From: Hyalangium ruber
GTDB taxonomy: Bacteria; Myxococcota; Myxococcia; Myxococcales; Myxococcaceae
Length of the DNA: 64,000 nucleotides
Direction: 5' to 3'
Assembly (NCBI RefSeq): GCF_034259325.1
Contig: NZ_JAXIVS010000001.1
Coordinates: 310,001-374,000, forward strand
Position 1 is the stretch's first letter, and the number at the start of each line of letters is the position of its first letter. Positions 18,280-26,317 of this stretch are shown here, one piece after another. Made by a program: the position numbers and the translations under genes. The notes beneath the pieces were generated by a model. It had not been told where the DNA came from. It saw only the letters and a program-made list of their open reading frames with translations, and did not search any database.

Positions 18280-20739
18280 TTACTCAGCGCGGGCTTCCAG
18301 CTCAGCGGCCCGTTTCCTCAGCACATAGGCCCGAACCTCGTCCTGGGCGACTCCGATGCCCTGCTCGTAGCTCAAGGAGAGGTGGCGGCAGCCCTCGGCC
18401 GCCCCGTCGTCGCAGGACTTCTGGAACAGTTCGAGGGCGCGGCGCATGTCCTTCGGGACTCCGTCGCCATTCGCGTAGTTCACGCCCAGGTTGGCGCAGC
18501 CCCGAGCATACCCGCCCTCGCACCCCTTCTCGAACAACGCGGCGGCGCGGCGCATGTCCTTCGGGACTCCGCTGCCCTTCACGTAGCTATAACCAAGATG
18601 GACGCACCCCCGGGCGAGCCCGCCCGCGCAGGCCTTCTCATACATCTCGGCGACGCGGCGCGCATCCTGAGGGACTCCGGTGCCCTTCTCGTAGCTCACG
18701 CCGAGGTTGTAGCAACCCGAGGCATCTCCGCCCGCGCAGGCCTTCTCATACATCTCGGCGGCACGGCGCGCGTCCCGGGGAACGCCGAAACCATTCGAGT
18801 AGCTGACGCCGAGGTTGTGGCAGCCCACGGCCGCCCCGCCCTGGCAGGCCTTCTCGTACAACTCGACGGCGCGACGCGCGTCCCGTGGAACTCCAAGGCC
18901 GTTCTCATAGATCCCGCCCAGGTTGGCGCAGCCCGTAGCATCTCTCCCCTCGCAGGCTTTCTCATACAGCGCAGCGGCGCGGCGCGAGTCCTCGGGGACT
19001 CCGCTGCCCTTCGCGTAGCTGACGCCAAGGTGGTTGCAACTCTGTGCGAGTCCGCCCTCGCACATTTCAGCGGCACGGCGCAGCTCCTGAGGGACTCCGC
19101 TGCCCTTCGCGTAGCTCACACCCAAGTTGACGCACCCCTGGGCCAACCCGTCCTCGCAGGCCTTCTCATACAGCGCGAGGGCACGGCGCGCGTCCTTCGG
19201 GACTCCGTTGCCCTGCTCATAGCTCCCGCCGAGGTTGTTGCAGGCCAGGGCATCTCCGCCCTCGCAGGCCTTCTCATACAGCTTGGCGGCGCGGCTCGCG
19301 TCCTTCGGGACTCCGTTGCCCTTCGCGTAGCTGCTGCCGAGGTTGTTGCAGCCCAGGGCATCCCCGCCCTCGCACGCCTTCTCATACAGCTTGGCGGCGC
19401 GGCTCGCGTCCTTCGGGACTCCGCTGCCCTTCGTGTAGCTCACGCCGAGGTTGAAGCACCCCATGGCCGCTCCGCCCTCGCAGGCCTTCTCATACAGCTT
19501 GGCGGCGCGGCGCGCGTCCTGCGCCACTCCGAGGCCCTCCGCATAGCTCGAGCCAAGGTATGCGCACCCGAAGGCCACCCCGCCCTCACAGGCCTTCTCG
19601 AACAGCGCGGCGGCGCGGCGCGCGTCCTGAGGGACTCCGGTACCCCTCGCGTAGCTCAGGCCGAGGTTGGAGCACCCCTTGGCCTCCCCGCCCTCACAGG
19701 CCTTCTCGAACAGCGCGACGGCGCGGCGCGCGTCATAGGTGACCCCTTGGCCGTTGTCGTAGTTCAAGCCCAGATTGTTGCAACCCGTGGCACTGCCGCC
19801 CTCGCACGCCTTCTCATACAGCGCGGCGGCGCGGCGCTCATCCTGGGCCACTCCAAGGCCCCTCGCGTATCTCCCGCCGAGATTGTTGCAACCCTTGGCA
19901 TCTCCGCCCTCGCAGGCCTTCTCATACAACGCGGCGGCACGGCCCTCATCCCGCGGGACTCCGTTGCCCTGCGCGTAGTTCACGCCCAGGTTGAAGCACC
20001 CCGCGGCCATCTTCCCCTCGCACGCCTTCTCATACAGCGCGGCGGCGCGGCGCACGTCCTGCGCCACTCCGAGGCCGCTGTCGTAGCTCACGCCCAGGTT
20101 GAAGCAGCCCGCGGCATTTCCGCCCTCGCACGCCTTCTCGAACAACGCGGCGGCGCGACGCGCGTCCTTGGCCACTCCGAGGCCGCTGTCGTAACTCAAG
20201 CCCAGGTTGAGGCAGCCCGCGGCCGCTCCGCCCTCGCACGCCTTCTCATACAGCGCGACGGCGCGGCGCGCGTCTTGGGCCACTCCGAGGCCCTTCGCAT
20301 AGAACGCGCCGAGGTTGCTGCAGCTCGGGGCATTGCCGCCCTCGCAGGCCTGCTCATACAGCTTGGCGGCGCGGCCCTCGTCCTGAGCCACGCCGAGCCC
20401 ATCCGCGTAGCACACACCAAGATTGTTGCAGCCAAGGACTGACCCGCCTTCGCAGGCCTTCTCGAACAGCGCCGCGGCCCAAGCCTGGTCCTGAGGCACC
20501 CCGCTGCCATTCAGGTAGCGCAGGCCGAGGTCCAGACACCTCTGCGCAGGGCCTCCCGTGCAATCCTCCTTGACGTGCTCTTCCGCGACGCGCTCTTCCG
20601 CGACGCGCTCTTCCGCCTGATGGGAGGTGGCCTGGGGTGACGAGACCTCCTGCCGCCCCGTGGCACATGCCCCCAGCAACCCGAGGAAGACGCAGAGCCC
20701 CACGCTCCGCAGTGCCGCGATTCGGTGAGCTTCAGACAT
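18280..20739 (-). CDS. Sel1-like repeat lipoprotein, 21 cysteine-paired repeats
   Basis: 819 residues from the ATG at 20739, which opens a lipoprotein signal (CVFLGLLGACATG). After a short linker rich in EERVAEE repeats come 21 Sel1 units of 36 residues with the pattern GC.NLG..Y..G.GV..D..RAA.LYEKACEGG. Almost every unit has a Cys pair, as in the disulfide-clamped Hcp proteins of Helicobacter, which suggests a rigid periplasmic or surface solenoid for protein binding. One unit (near 19065) has lost four residues (YEKA) in frame. The DNA is a 108 bp tandem repeat, so unit number may vary between strains. Confidence 0.88.
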   Translation of the reverse strand: MSEAHRIAALRSVGLCVFLGLLGACATGRQEVSSPQATSHQAEERVAEERVAEEHVKEDCTGGPAQRCLDLGLRYLNGSGVPQDQAWAAALFEKACEGGSVLGCNNLGVCYADGLGVAQDEGRAAKLYEQACEGGNAPSCSNLGAFYAKGLGVAQDARRAVALYEKACEGGAAAGCLNLGLSYDSGLGVAKDARRAAALFEKACEGGNAAGCFNLGVSYDSGLGVAQDVRRAAALYEKACEGKMAAGCFNLGVNYAQGNGVPRDEGRAAALYEKACEGGDAKGCNNLGGRYARGLGVAQDERRAAALYEKACEGGSATGCNNLGLNYDNGQGVTYDARRAVALFEKACEGGEAKGCSNLGLSYARGTGVPQDARRAAALFEKACEGGVAFGCAYLGSSYAEGLGVAQDARRAAKLYEKACEGGAAMGCFNLGVSYTKGSGVPKDASRAAKLYEKACEGGDALGCNNLGSSYAKGNGVPKDASRAAKLYEKACEGGDALACNNLGGSYEQGNGVPKDARRALALYEKACEDGLAQGCVNLGVSYAKGSGVPQELRRAAEMCEGGLAQSCNHLGVSYAKGSGVPEDSRRAAALYEKACEGRDATGCANLGGIYENGLGVPRDARRAVELYEKACQGGAAVGCHNLGVSYSNGFGVPRDARRAAEMYEKACAGGDASGCYNLGVSYEKGTGVPQDARRVAEMYEKACAGGLARGCVHLGYSYVKGSGVPKDMRRAAALFEKGCEGGYARGCANLGVNYANGDGVPKDMRRALELFQKSCDDGAAEGCRHLSLSYEQGIGVAQDEVRAYVLRKRAAELEARAE

Positions 20740-21050
20740 GCGAGGGCCCCCAGTGCATGAGCAGGACGCTCCACGCGTCTTGCCCACCTGATGCGCGCCT
20801 CGTACCGTGCTTGAAGAGCCCCTGAGTCCAAGCAACCGCGTTCACTGTCATCCAGTGGACACACTGGTTTGAACCAGGTCGCCGCCGTCAACGCCACCAG
20901 TCACCGAAGCGTGAGCGGCGTCGCGGCTCATGGACGCGGCGTTGCTTGGCCGTCTGGACGCTCGCCTGGCAGACGAAAGCGGCCCGGCAGGTGGCGCTCC
21001 TTCAAGGTGAGCCTGACCTTTGGGAGCAAACCCGACTTCCGGAGCGCCCC
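20740..21050. other. 311 bp divergent intergenic region with two overlapping inverted repeats
   Basis: No gene was found. It separates the Sel1 lipoprotein gene (minus) from the short-chain dehydrogenase gene (plus), so both promoters should be here. The notable element is a pair of overlapping palindromes at 20852-20877, listed separately. I could not pick -35/-10 boxes with confidence. Confidence 0.5.
20852..20877. promoter_or_regulatory. Overlapping inverted repeats, possible operator
   Basis: CCAGTG-GACA-CACTGG (20852-20867) and CTGGTT-TG-AACCAG (20864-20877) are both perfect and share CTGG. They lie about 175-200 bp upstream of the dehydrogenase start and 115-140 bp upstream of the Sel1 gene start. 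This is the form of a site for a dimeric regulator such as TetR or LysR types, but no regulator gene adjoins it. Confidence 0.4.
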
Positions 21051-21872
21051 ATGTCCCACGCGCAGAGTTCCTCCCATCGTCCGTTCGCCGTCGTGACCGG
21101 GGCCTCGAGCGGTATCGGCTTCGAACTCGCGCGCGAGTTCCTGCAGAACGGCTTCGATGTGCTCATCACGGCGGAGGACACCGGCATCGAGGCTGCCGCT
21201 TCACGCCTTCGGCAGGTGGGCAGCGGCCGCGTCGAGTTCATCCAAGCAGACCTCGCCCTCACCGAAGGCGTGGAAGCGCTCTACGCGAGAATCCAATCCG
21301 CGGGCCGCCCCATCGACGCGATCGCGCTCAACGCGGGGGTAGGCGTCGGCGGAGACTTCACCCGCCAGACTTCGCTCGCGGAGGAGCTCCGGCTCATCCA
21401 GCTCAACGTCACCTCCACCGTCCACCTCGCCAAGCTCGTAGCGAAGGACATGATTCGGCAGAAGAGCGGGCGAATCCTCTTCACGTCCTCCATCGCATCC
21501 TTCCTGCCCTCACCATTCGAGGCTGTCTACGGTGCCTCCAAGGCTTTCGTGCAGTCGTTCTCGGAGTCGCTCCGGAACGAGCTCAAGGACGTGGGCATCA
21601 CCGTGACGGCGCTGATGCCAGGCCCCACGGAGACGAACTTCTTCCACCGCGCCGGCATGGACGACACGCGGGTCGGCAGGCAGGAAAAGGACGATCCCGC
21701 CCGGGTGGCGCGTCAGGGGTTCAAGGCCCTGATGGCAGGCAGAGAGAAGGTGCTGGCCGGCTCTTCGAAGAACAAGCTCTTCGGTCTCGCCGGGCGCTTC
21801 CTCCCAGAGCGCGTGAAGGCAGCCATGCACCGCCGGATGAGCGAGCCCGACTCCGTGCCACACGACGCCTGA
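21051..21872 (+). CDS. Short-chain dehydrogenase/reductase (SDR)
   Basis: 273 residues. The start is the ATG at 21051 with GGAG eight bases upstream; the frame continues further upstream without protein-like sequence. NAD(P) binding is shown by TGASSGIGFELA, then NAGVG, the catalytic Ser region FTSSIAS, and Tyr/Lys in YGASKAF. The form is a classical SDR. The C-terminal extension (LFGLAGRFLPERVKAAMHRRMSEPD) resembles DltE-like or short-chain reductases often fused to phage-like contexts, but no substrate can be named. Confidence 0.85.
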   Translation: MSHAQSSSHRPFAVVTGASSGIGFELAREFLQNGFDVLITAEDTGIEAAASRLRQVGSGRVEFIQADLALTEGVEALYARIQSAGRPIDAIALNAGVGVGGDFTRQTSLAEELRLIQLNVTSTVHLAKLVAKDMIRQKSGRILFTSSIASFLPSPFEAVYGASKAFVQSFSESLRNELKDVGITVTALMPGPTETNFFHRAGMDDTRVGRQEKDDPARVARQGFKALMAGREKVLAGSSKNKLFGLAGRFLPERVKAAMHRRMSEPDSVPHDA

Positions 21873-21905
21873 GCCCCCTGCACGGAGGGTGACCCACGGT
21901 GCCCC

Positions 21906-22712
21906 TTACCAGGGGCCGAGGGCGAACTCGAGCTGTGTGAGCTGCGAAGGGTTGAAGCCCGCGCCGAGGAAGAAGCGGTCACACAGGCCCTCCGGGACAA
22001 TGGCGCTCACAGCGAGGGACTTGCCAGGGTATGCGGCGGCCAGTGCCCGTAGGAGCCTGCGCCCTGCTCCCTTGCCACGCGCCTCGGGCTCCACGGCGAT
22101 GGCCCGCACCACGAGCGTAGGGGCGGAGACGTCTCCGAGCACCGCCACCGCGGGCCCGAGTCGGAATGCGCGAGCCGGGAGTGCCAGGCCCGCCACGGTG
22201 GCCGGCGCCAGCTGCCACGGCAGCCCCTCGGGCAGCAGCCGCGCACAGTCCACGGGCTCCACTTCCTCGAGCTCGGCGGGCTCCGGCGTCGGCGTCCCCA
22301 CGAAGCCCACCAACCGGCGCACCCGCTGGAACCCCAGGCGCTCATAGAGCTTCACCGCTGGAGTGTTCTGCTCGATGACCTCCAGCAGCATCCGGGTGTC
22401 CCCACGAGCCCGCGCCTCCTCCATCAGGGGACTCAGCATGGCGCCGCCCAGCTTGCGGTGGCGGTAGGCGGGGACGATCCCCATCCCCGCGACCCGGCTC
22501 ACCCGCCCTCGCCGCGCCATCAGCACCAGCCCTACCGGCACTCCCTCCACCCGTGCCACGCGGCTGTCCGCCAGCGAGATGTGCTCGCCGCGCACCCGAG
22601 CGTCGAACAGCAGCGGTGCATCCGGAATGGTGACGAAGTAGCCCTCGAAGGAGCGAGCGAAGAGCGTGGAGAGCTCCCGAAGGGAGAGCTCCGAGGCAGC
22701 AGTGAGTTCCAT
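21906..22712 (-). CDS. GNAT-family N-acetyltransferase, tandem GNAT domains
   Basis: 268 residues from the ATG at 22712 (MELTAASEL); a GTG at 22736 would overlap the upstream HxlR gene's stop. The first GNAT domain (about 1-145) has the acetyl-CoA motif VAGMGIVPAYRHRKLGGAML and AVKLYERLGF. The second half repeats the motif as IAVEPEARGKGAGRRLLRALAA, so it has two GNAT folds. Function is unknown. The HxlR gene lies just upstream on the same strand, so the two may be co-transcribed. Confidence 0.8.
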   Translation of the reverse strand: MELTAASELSLRELSTLFARSFEGYFVTIPDAPLLFDARVRGEHISLADSRVARVEGVPVGLVLMARRGRVSRVAGMGIVPAYRHRKLGGAMLSPLMEEARARGDTRMLLEVIEQNTPAVKLYERLGFQRVRRLVGFVGTPTPEPAELEEVEPVDCARLLPEGLPWQLAPATVAGLALPARAFRLGPAVAVLGDVSAPTLVVRAIAVEPEARGKGAGRRLLRALAAAYPGKSLAVSAIVPEGLCDRFFLGAGFNPSQLTQLEFALGPW

Positions 22713-22732
22713 TGGCAAATTCCAGGGCACCC

Positions 22733-23245
22733 TCACCGCCGGGTTTTCGGTGTCCTCCGAGCGCGGACTTCTTCGTAGGCGGCCTGCAACTGCTCGGCGA
22801 CAGAAGGCCCCGCGCGTTTCGCCGGGATCCCGAGATGCACCTCACGCAGCTCGGCCATGAACTGGCTCCACAGCGCCGGGCCGCCCTCCTCCAGGAGCTG
22901 CGCACGGATGCTGAGCTCCTCGGTGACCGGCAGGTACCGGCGCCCCCAAGCGCCCAGGTGCGCGAAGATGGGGACGAGCGCGATGGATTTCTCCGTCAGG
23001 CTGTAGATGCCCTTCTGCTTGTGGCTGGGATCGTCGGCCTTGGTGATCATCCCCTCCTCCAGCAGCATCTTCAGGCGGTCGGCCAGGATGTTGGACGAGA
23101 TGCCTTCTTCCGACTGCGTCAGCAGCTCGCGGAAGTGCCGCCTCCCACCGAACGTCATGTCCCGCAGGATGATCAGGCTCCAACGGTCCCCGAAGACCTC
23201 GAGCGAGAGATTGATCGGGCAACCTGAGCGGTGTGCGGCATTCAT
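22733..23245 (-). CDS. HxlR-family transcriptional regulator
   Basis: 170 residues from the ATG at 23245, preceded by an AGAAGG site. The HxlR core is complete: CPINLSLEVFGDRWSLIILRDMTFGGRRHFRELLTQSEEGISSNILADRLKMLLEEGMI, with the family's N-terminal Cys and winged helix. The C-terminal ~70 residues form a helical extension (LGAWGRRYLPVTEEL...). It diverges from a serine hydrolase gene across 98 bp that hold three copies of a 10 bp motif, so it very probably autoregulates and controls the hydrolase. Confidence 0.9.
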   Translation of the reverse strand: MNAAHRSGCPINLSLEVFGDRWSLIILRDMTFGGRRHFRELLTQSEEGISSNILADRLKMLLEEGMITKADDPSHKQKGIYSLTEKSIALVPIFAHLGAWGRRYLPVTEELSIRAQLLEEGGPALWSQFMAELREVHLGIPAKRAGPSVAEQLQAAYEEVRARRTPKTRR

Positions 23246-23261
23246 CCTTCTGCTCCCAGAA

Positions 23262-23322
23262 AACCGGTTGCATTCTCGCACCAGCGCCCCTACCCTGCAA
23301 CCAGTTGTATTCTGCAACCAGT
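23262..23322. promoter_or_regulatory. Putative HxlR operator cluster (TGCAACCAGT motifs)
   Basis: TGCAACCAGT occurs twice in the same direction at 23296-23305 and 23313-23322 (17 bp apart). A 9/10 match on the opposite strand lies at 23263-23272 (ACCGGTTGCA). All three are in the divergent spacer between the HxlR gene and the serine hydrolase gene. The arrangement of an inverted pair plus an extra direct copy suits a dimeric winged-helix regulator binding across both promoters. Confidence 0.65.
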
Positions 23323-23343
23323 CTGGGGTGGGAGGACCGAACG

Positions 23344-24654
23344 ATGCAACGTCAAGGGAACGGCGCAGGGCTCAGCCGCCGGAGCGTACTCTGGGGTGCC
23401 GCGGCACTCGGGGCGACGTGGGGCTGCACCCAGGCGGAAGTGCGGAAGCCGACAGCACCCGCGGGGCTCACCCAGGAGGGGCTCGATCGCCTGCACGCGG
23501 CAATGGCGGCCCATATCGAACGCGGAGAACTGCCGGGCGTCGTGACGCTGCTCAGCCGAGGCGGAGAGGTCCACGTGAACGCGCTCGGCATGCAGACCTT
23601 TGGCGGCACAGCGCCGATGCGGCGCGACACCCTCTTCCGCATCGCCTCGATGACCAAGCCGGTCTCGGGTGTGGCGACGATGATGCTGGTGGAGGAAGGG
23701 AAGCTCCGCCTCGACGAGCCGGTGGATCGCTTGCTGCCCGAGCTCGCAAATCGCAGGGTGCTCAAGCGCCTCGACGGGCCACTGGACGACACCGTGCCCG
23801 CCAATCGCCCGATCCTCGTCAGCGATCTGCTCACGCTGCGCATGGGCATGGGTGCGATCATGGCGCCGGGCGAGTATCCCATCGTCCAGGCCATGACCGC
23901 GCAGGGCGTCGCGGTCGGTCCCTGGCTGCCGAAGGCACCGAGTCCGGATGCGTGGATCCGCGCCCTGGGCTCCTTGCCGCTGATGCGGCAGCCGGGCGAA
24001 GCGTGGCTGTATGACACGGGCCTCACCGTCCTGGGCGTGCTGCTCGGACGCGCCGCTGGCCAGCCCCTCGAGGACTTCATGCGGGAGCGCATCTTCGAGC
24101 CGCTGGGGATGAAGGACACCCGCTTCAGCGTTCCGGCCGAGAAGCTCGACCGACTCCCCGCCAGCTACGTGCGCCCGCCTGGAGCGGAGAAGCTCGAGGT
24201 CTTCGACGCCGCCGGTCGAGACAGCCAGTTCAGCCACCCTCCGGGTTTCCCCTCCGCGTCCGGCGGCCTGATCTCGACGGCCGACGACTATCTGGCCTTC
24301 GCCCAGATGATGCTGAACCGGGGTGAGCACGGGGGCAAACGCCTCCTCTCGGAGCGCTCGATCGAGCTCATGACCACCGATCACATCACTCCCGAGCAGA
24401 AGGCGGTGTCGCTCTTCAGCCCAGGCTTCTGGGACAAGCGTGGATGGGGCTATGCCCTCTCCATCGTCCACAAGCATGAACCTGGGGAGCCTCGCGGGTT
24501 CGGCTGGGACGGCGGCTACGGCACCTCCTGCTACTGGGATCCGGAGACCGGGTTGATCGGCATCCTGCTGACTCAGCGGATGATGGACTCTCCGACCGCG
24601 CCACCGGCTTTCGTGGACTTCTGGCGCTCGGCCTACGAGGCGCTCGCGGCCTGA
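23344..24654 (+). CDS. Serine hydrolase / class C beta-lactamase-like protein, Tat-exported lipoprotein
   Basis: 436 residues from the ATG at 23344 (GGGAGG site upstream). The N-terminus has a twin-Arg motif (LSRRSVLWGAAALGATWGC) with a lipid Cys at 28, so it is probably Tat-exported and lipidated. The beta-lactamase fold carries the nucleophile motif SMTK (S102, K105), a YDT in the YxN position (AWLYDTGL) and a late GWDGGYGTS loop in place of KTG. This fits the EstB/6-aminohexanoate-dimer-hydrolase type rather than a true antibiotic lactamase. Expression is probably controlled by the divergent HxlR regulator. Confidence 0.85.
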   Translation: MQRQGNGAGLSRRSVLWGAAALGATWGCTQAEVRKPTAPAGLTQEGLDRLHAAMAAHIERGELPGVVTLLSRGGEVHVNALGMQTFGGTAPMRRDTLFRIASMTKPVSGVATMMLVEEGKLRLDEPVDRLLPELANRRVLKRLDGPLDDTVPANRPILVSDLLTLRMGMGAIMAPGEYPIVQAMTAQGVAVGPWLPKAPSPDAWIRALGSLPLMRQPGEAWLYDTGLTVLGVLLGRAAGQPLEDFMRERIFEPLGMKDTRFSVPAEKLDRLPASYVRPPGAEKLEVFDAAGRDSQFSHPPGFPSASGGLISTADDYLAFAQMMLNRGEHGGKRLLSERSIELMTTDHITPEQKAVSLFSPGFWDKRGWGYALSIVHKHEPGEPRGFGWDGGYGTSCYWDPETGLIGILLTQRMMDSPTAPPAFVDFWRSAYEALAA

Positions 24655-24670
24655 GGGAGCTTCAGCTCAA

Positions 24671-25358
24671 ATGGGCTTCATGTGGCGCCTCCTCCTGCTC
24701 CTGAGCCTTCTCCTCGGACTCCTGCGGCCCGCTGTCTCCCACGCATGCAGCTGCGCGGATGGGCCGGAGGTCTTTCCGCCAGAGGGCACCGTGCCTCCGA
24801 ACGTCACCTTCCTCGTGGGGAAGCTGGACTCGCAGAAGCTGCTGCTCCTGGACACGGAGGGGACACAGGTGCCGTTCCGCCAGGAGACGCTGGGCTACCG
24901 GCTGGTGCGGCTCCTTCCCGGCTCACCGCTCGAGGAGGGCAAGCGCTACTTGCTGGCGATCGATGTGGAGCAGCTGCGAGGCCGAGCGCGAGGGCTACAC
25001 CGTGCGGACCTCGGGGGCCGCGGATGACCGCGCGAGCAGTGATCAACTGGCCGTCGTGGTGGTCTCGGCGAAAGCGCCCGAGCGCATGTTGGCACTGCTG
25101 CCTCCCGGACAGCAGTACATGGGCAAAGGGTCGTGCATCTACAACTTCGACATCGCCAAGGAGCGAGGAGCGGAGGTGGCTCTTCGGAGCGTGGACCTCG
25201 CGGGCAACCTGTCGGAGCCCGGCCCCGCGATCAAGCTGTTCCGGGGGATGCCGATCGTGTTCGCGATGCTCTTCTTGAGCACGCCGGGGCGTGTCCTGCT
25301 CACCGTCGTCGTGCTGGGACTGGGCGGACTCCTCATGCTCGCGGTCCGGCGTAAGTAA
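24671..25358 (+). pseudogene. Secreted/membrane-anchored hypothetical protein, frameshifted near 24971-24977
   Basis: Two overlapping frames make one sensible protein of about 229 residues. The first (24671 to about 24973) has a signal peptide (MWRLLLLLSLLLGLLRPAVSHA) and CSCADGPEVFPPEGTVPPNV. The second (from TGC at 24975, to 25358) continues EAEREGYTVRTSG...CIYNFDIAKERGAEVALRSVDLAGNLSEPGPAI and ends in a membrane helix (RVLLTVVVLGLGGLLMLAVRRK). A single extra base (or two missing) at the CAGCTGCGAGG run explains the break. It may be a true pseudogene or a sequencing error. The family is unknown; the layout suggests a surface Ig-like protein with a C-terminal anchor. Confidence 0.7.
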
Positions 25359-25368
25359 AGAACACGGT

Positions 25369-25692
25369 TCAGTCGAAGTCGCGCACCGACGGCCGGCGTG
25401 GCGGCTTGGAGGGAGGAGTCCGCTTCTCCTTCTGCGAGCCCAACATGGACTCGCCAACATAGATGAGGAGGGCGATGAAGAGGACCAGCACGCCCGCGAT
25501 CCCCGGAAGCGTCGCGGTCATCCTGGTCGACTCGTCGCCCGAGGCCATCATGAAGCCGGCGACGAGCAGATCTCCCACGCCCACCACGAACGTGGGTTTG
25601 GTGAGGGAGCGCTGCGAGACGAAGAGGGACACGAAGAGCGCCACCACCATCAGCGCCGATACGACGAGCGTCGCCAGACTTAAAAGGAGCAC
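25369..25692 (-). CDS. Small membrane protein of unknown function
   Basis: 107 residues from a GTG at 25692 with a GAGG site nine bases upstream. Three hydrophobic helices are visible (LLLSLATLVVSALMVVALFVSLFV; VVGVGDLLVAGFMMAS; LPGIAGVLVLFIALLIYVG), followed by a basic cytoplasmic-looking tail (KEKRTPPSKPPRRPSVRDFD). It starts eight bases after the stop of the lipoprotein gene at 25700 and is probably co-transcribed with it. I do not recognise the family. Confidence 0.65.
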   Translation of the reverse strand: MLLLSLATLVVSALMVVALFVSLFVSQRSLTKPTFVVGVGDLLVAGFMMASGDESTRMTATLPGIAGVLVLFIALLIYVGESMLGSQKEKRTPPSKPPRRPSVRDFD

Positions 25693-25699
25693 TGGAGCC

Positions 25700-26263
25700 T
25701 CACCACGTCACGTCCCATGAGAGGGACACAGTGCCACCTTGCTCGGGGTACATCTCGCCTCGCGCCACGAAGCGGCGGGCGACCGGGTCGAACTCCTGCA
25801 CCTCGAGTTCTCCGCCGCCATGAACGTAGAAGTGGTGCTCCCGGTTGCCCAGGATGTCGAGCAGGCCTCCCGTGAACCCAGGGGCACGGCTCCCAGGAGC
25901 CGGCAGCTTCACGGGCGTCCCGCTCACCGGCCCCGAGAGGAAGGAGATGGAGGAGTAGCGCCAGGTCTCGATGCCGCCCCCCGCCAGAATGCATGCGGAG
26001 AACCAGACGTCATGAGCACCTCCGGGATGCGGCACGACAGAGACGGCGAGCCTCCACGTCCCGACGGAGCGGCCATCCACCGTGGCTTCGAAGCGTCCGG
26101 AGGCCTTCGAGTAGCTGTTCGGGTTGTAGTACGAGCACTCGGCGTCGCCGATCGGATCGATGACGTCGGGATCCGATGGAGGCGTGCCGTCACAGTCTGC
26201 GCCAGACAGACAGAGCGAGAGCAGAACGAGGGCAACGCACCGGGACAGAGGGGAGATCTTCAT
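25700..26263 (-). CDS. Hypothetical secreted/lipoprotein
   Basis: 187 residues from the ATG at 26263. The N-terminus (MKISPLSRCVALVLLSLCLSGADC) is a signal peptide, with an imperfect lipobox. The mature part is beta-rich with one early Cys (ECSYYNPNSYSKASGRFEATVDGRSVGTWRLAVSV) and resembles small single-domain secreted proteins common in myxobacteria. No catalytic motif is evident. It precedes the small membrane protein gene by 7 bp. Confidence 0.65.
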   Translation of the reverse strand: MKISPLSRCVALVLLSLCLSGADCDGTPPSDPDVIDPIGDAECSYYNPNSYSKASGRFEATVDGRSVGTWRLAVSVVPHPGGAHDVWFSACILAGGGIETWRYSSISFLSGPVSGTPVKLPAPGSRAPGFTGGLLDILGNREHHFYVHGGGELEVQEFDPVARRFVARGEMYPEQGGTVSLSWDVTW

Positions 26264-26317
26264 GACGTCACGCGATGATAGCCCTTGTGTATGCTCGGCT
26301 GCTCGCCGGAGCCCGTG

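Noticed and set aside
18382-20442. 686-codon plus-strand frame and 108 bp repeats that might suggest a CRISPR or a repeat protein on the plus strand
   Set aside because: The period is exactly the Sel1 unit on the minus strand, and there are no unique spacers between short repeats.
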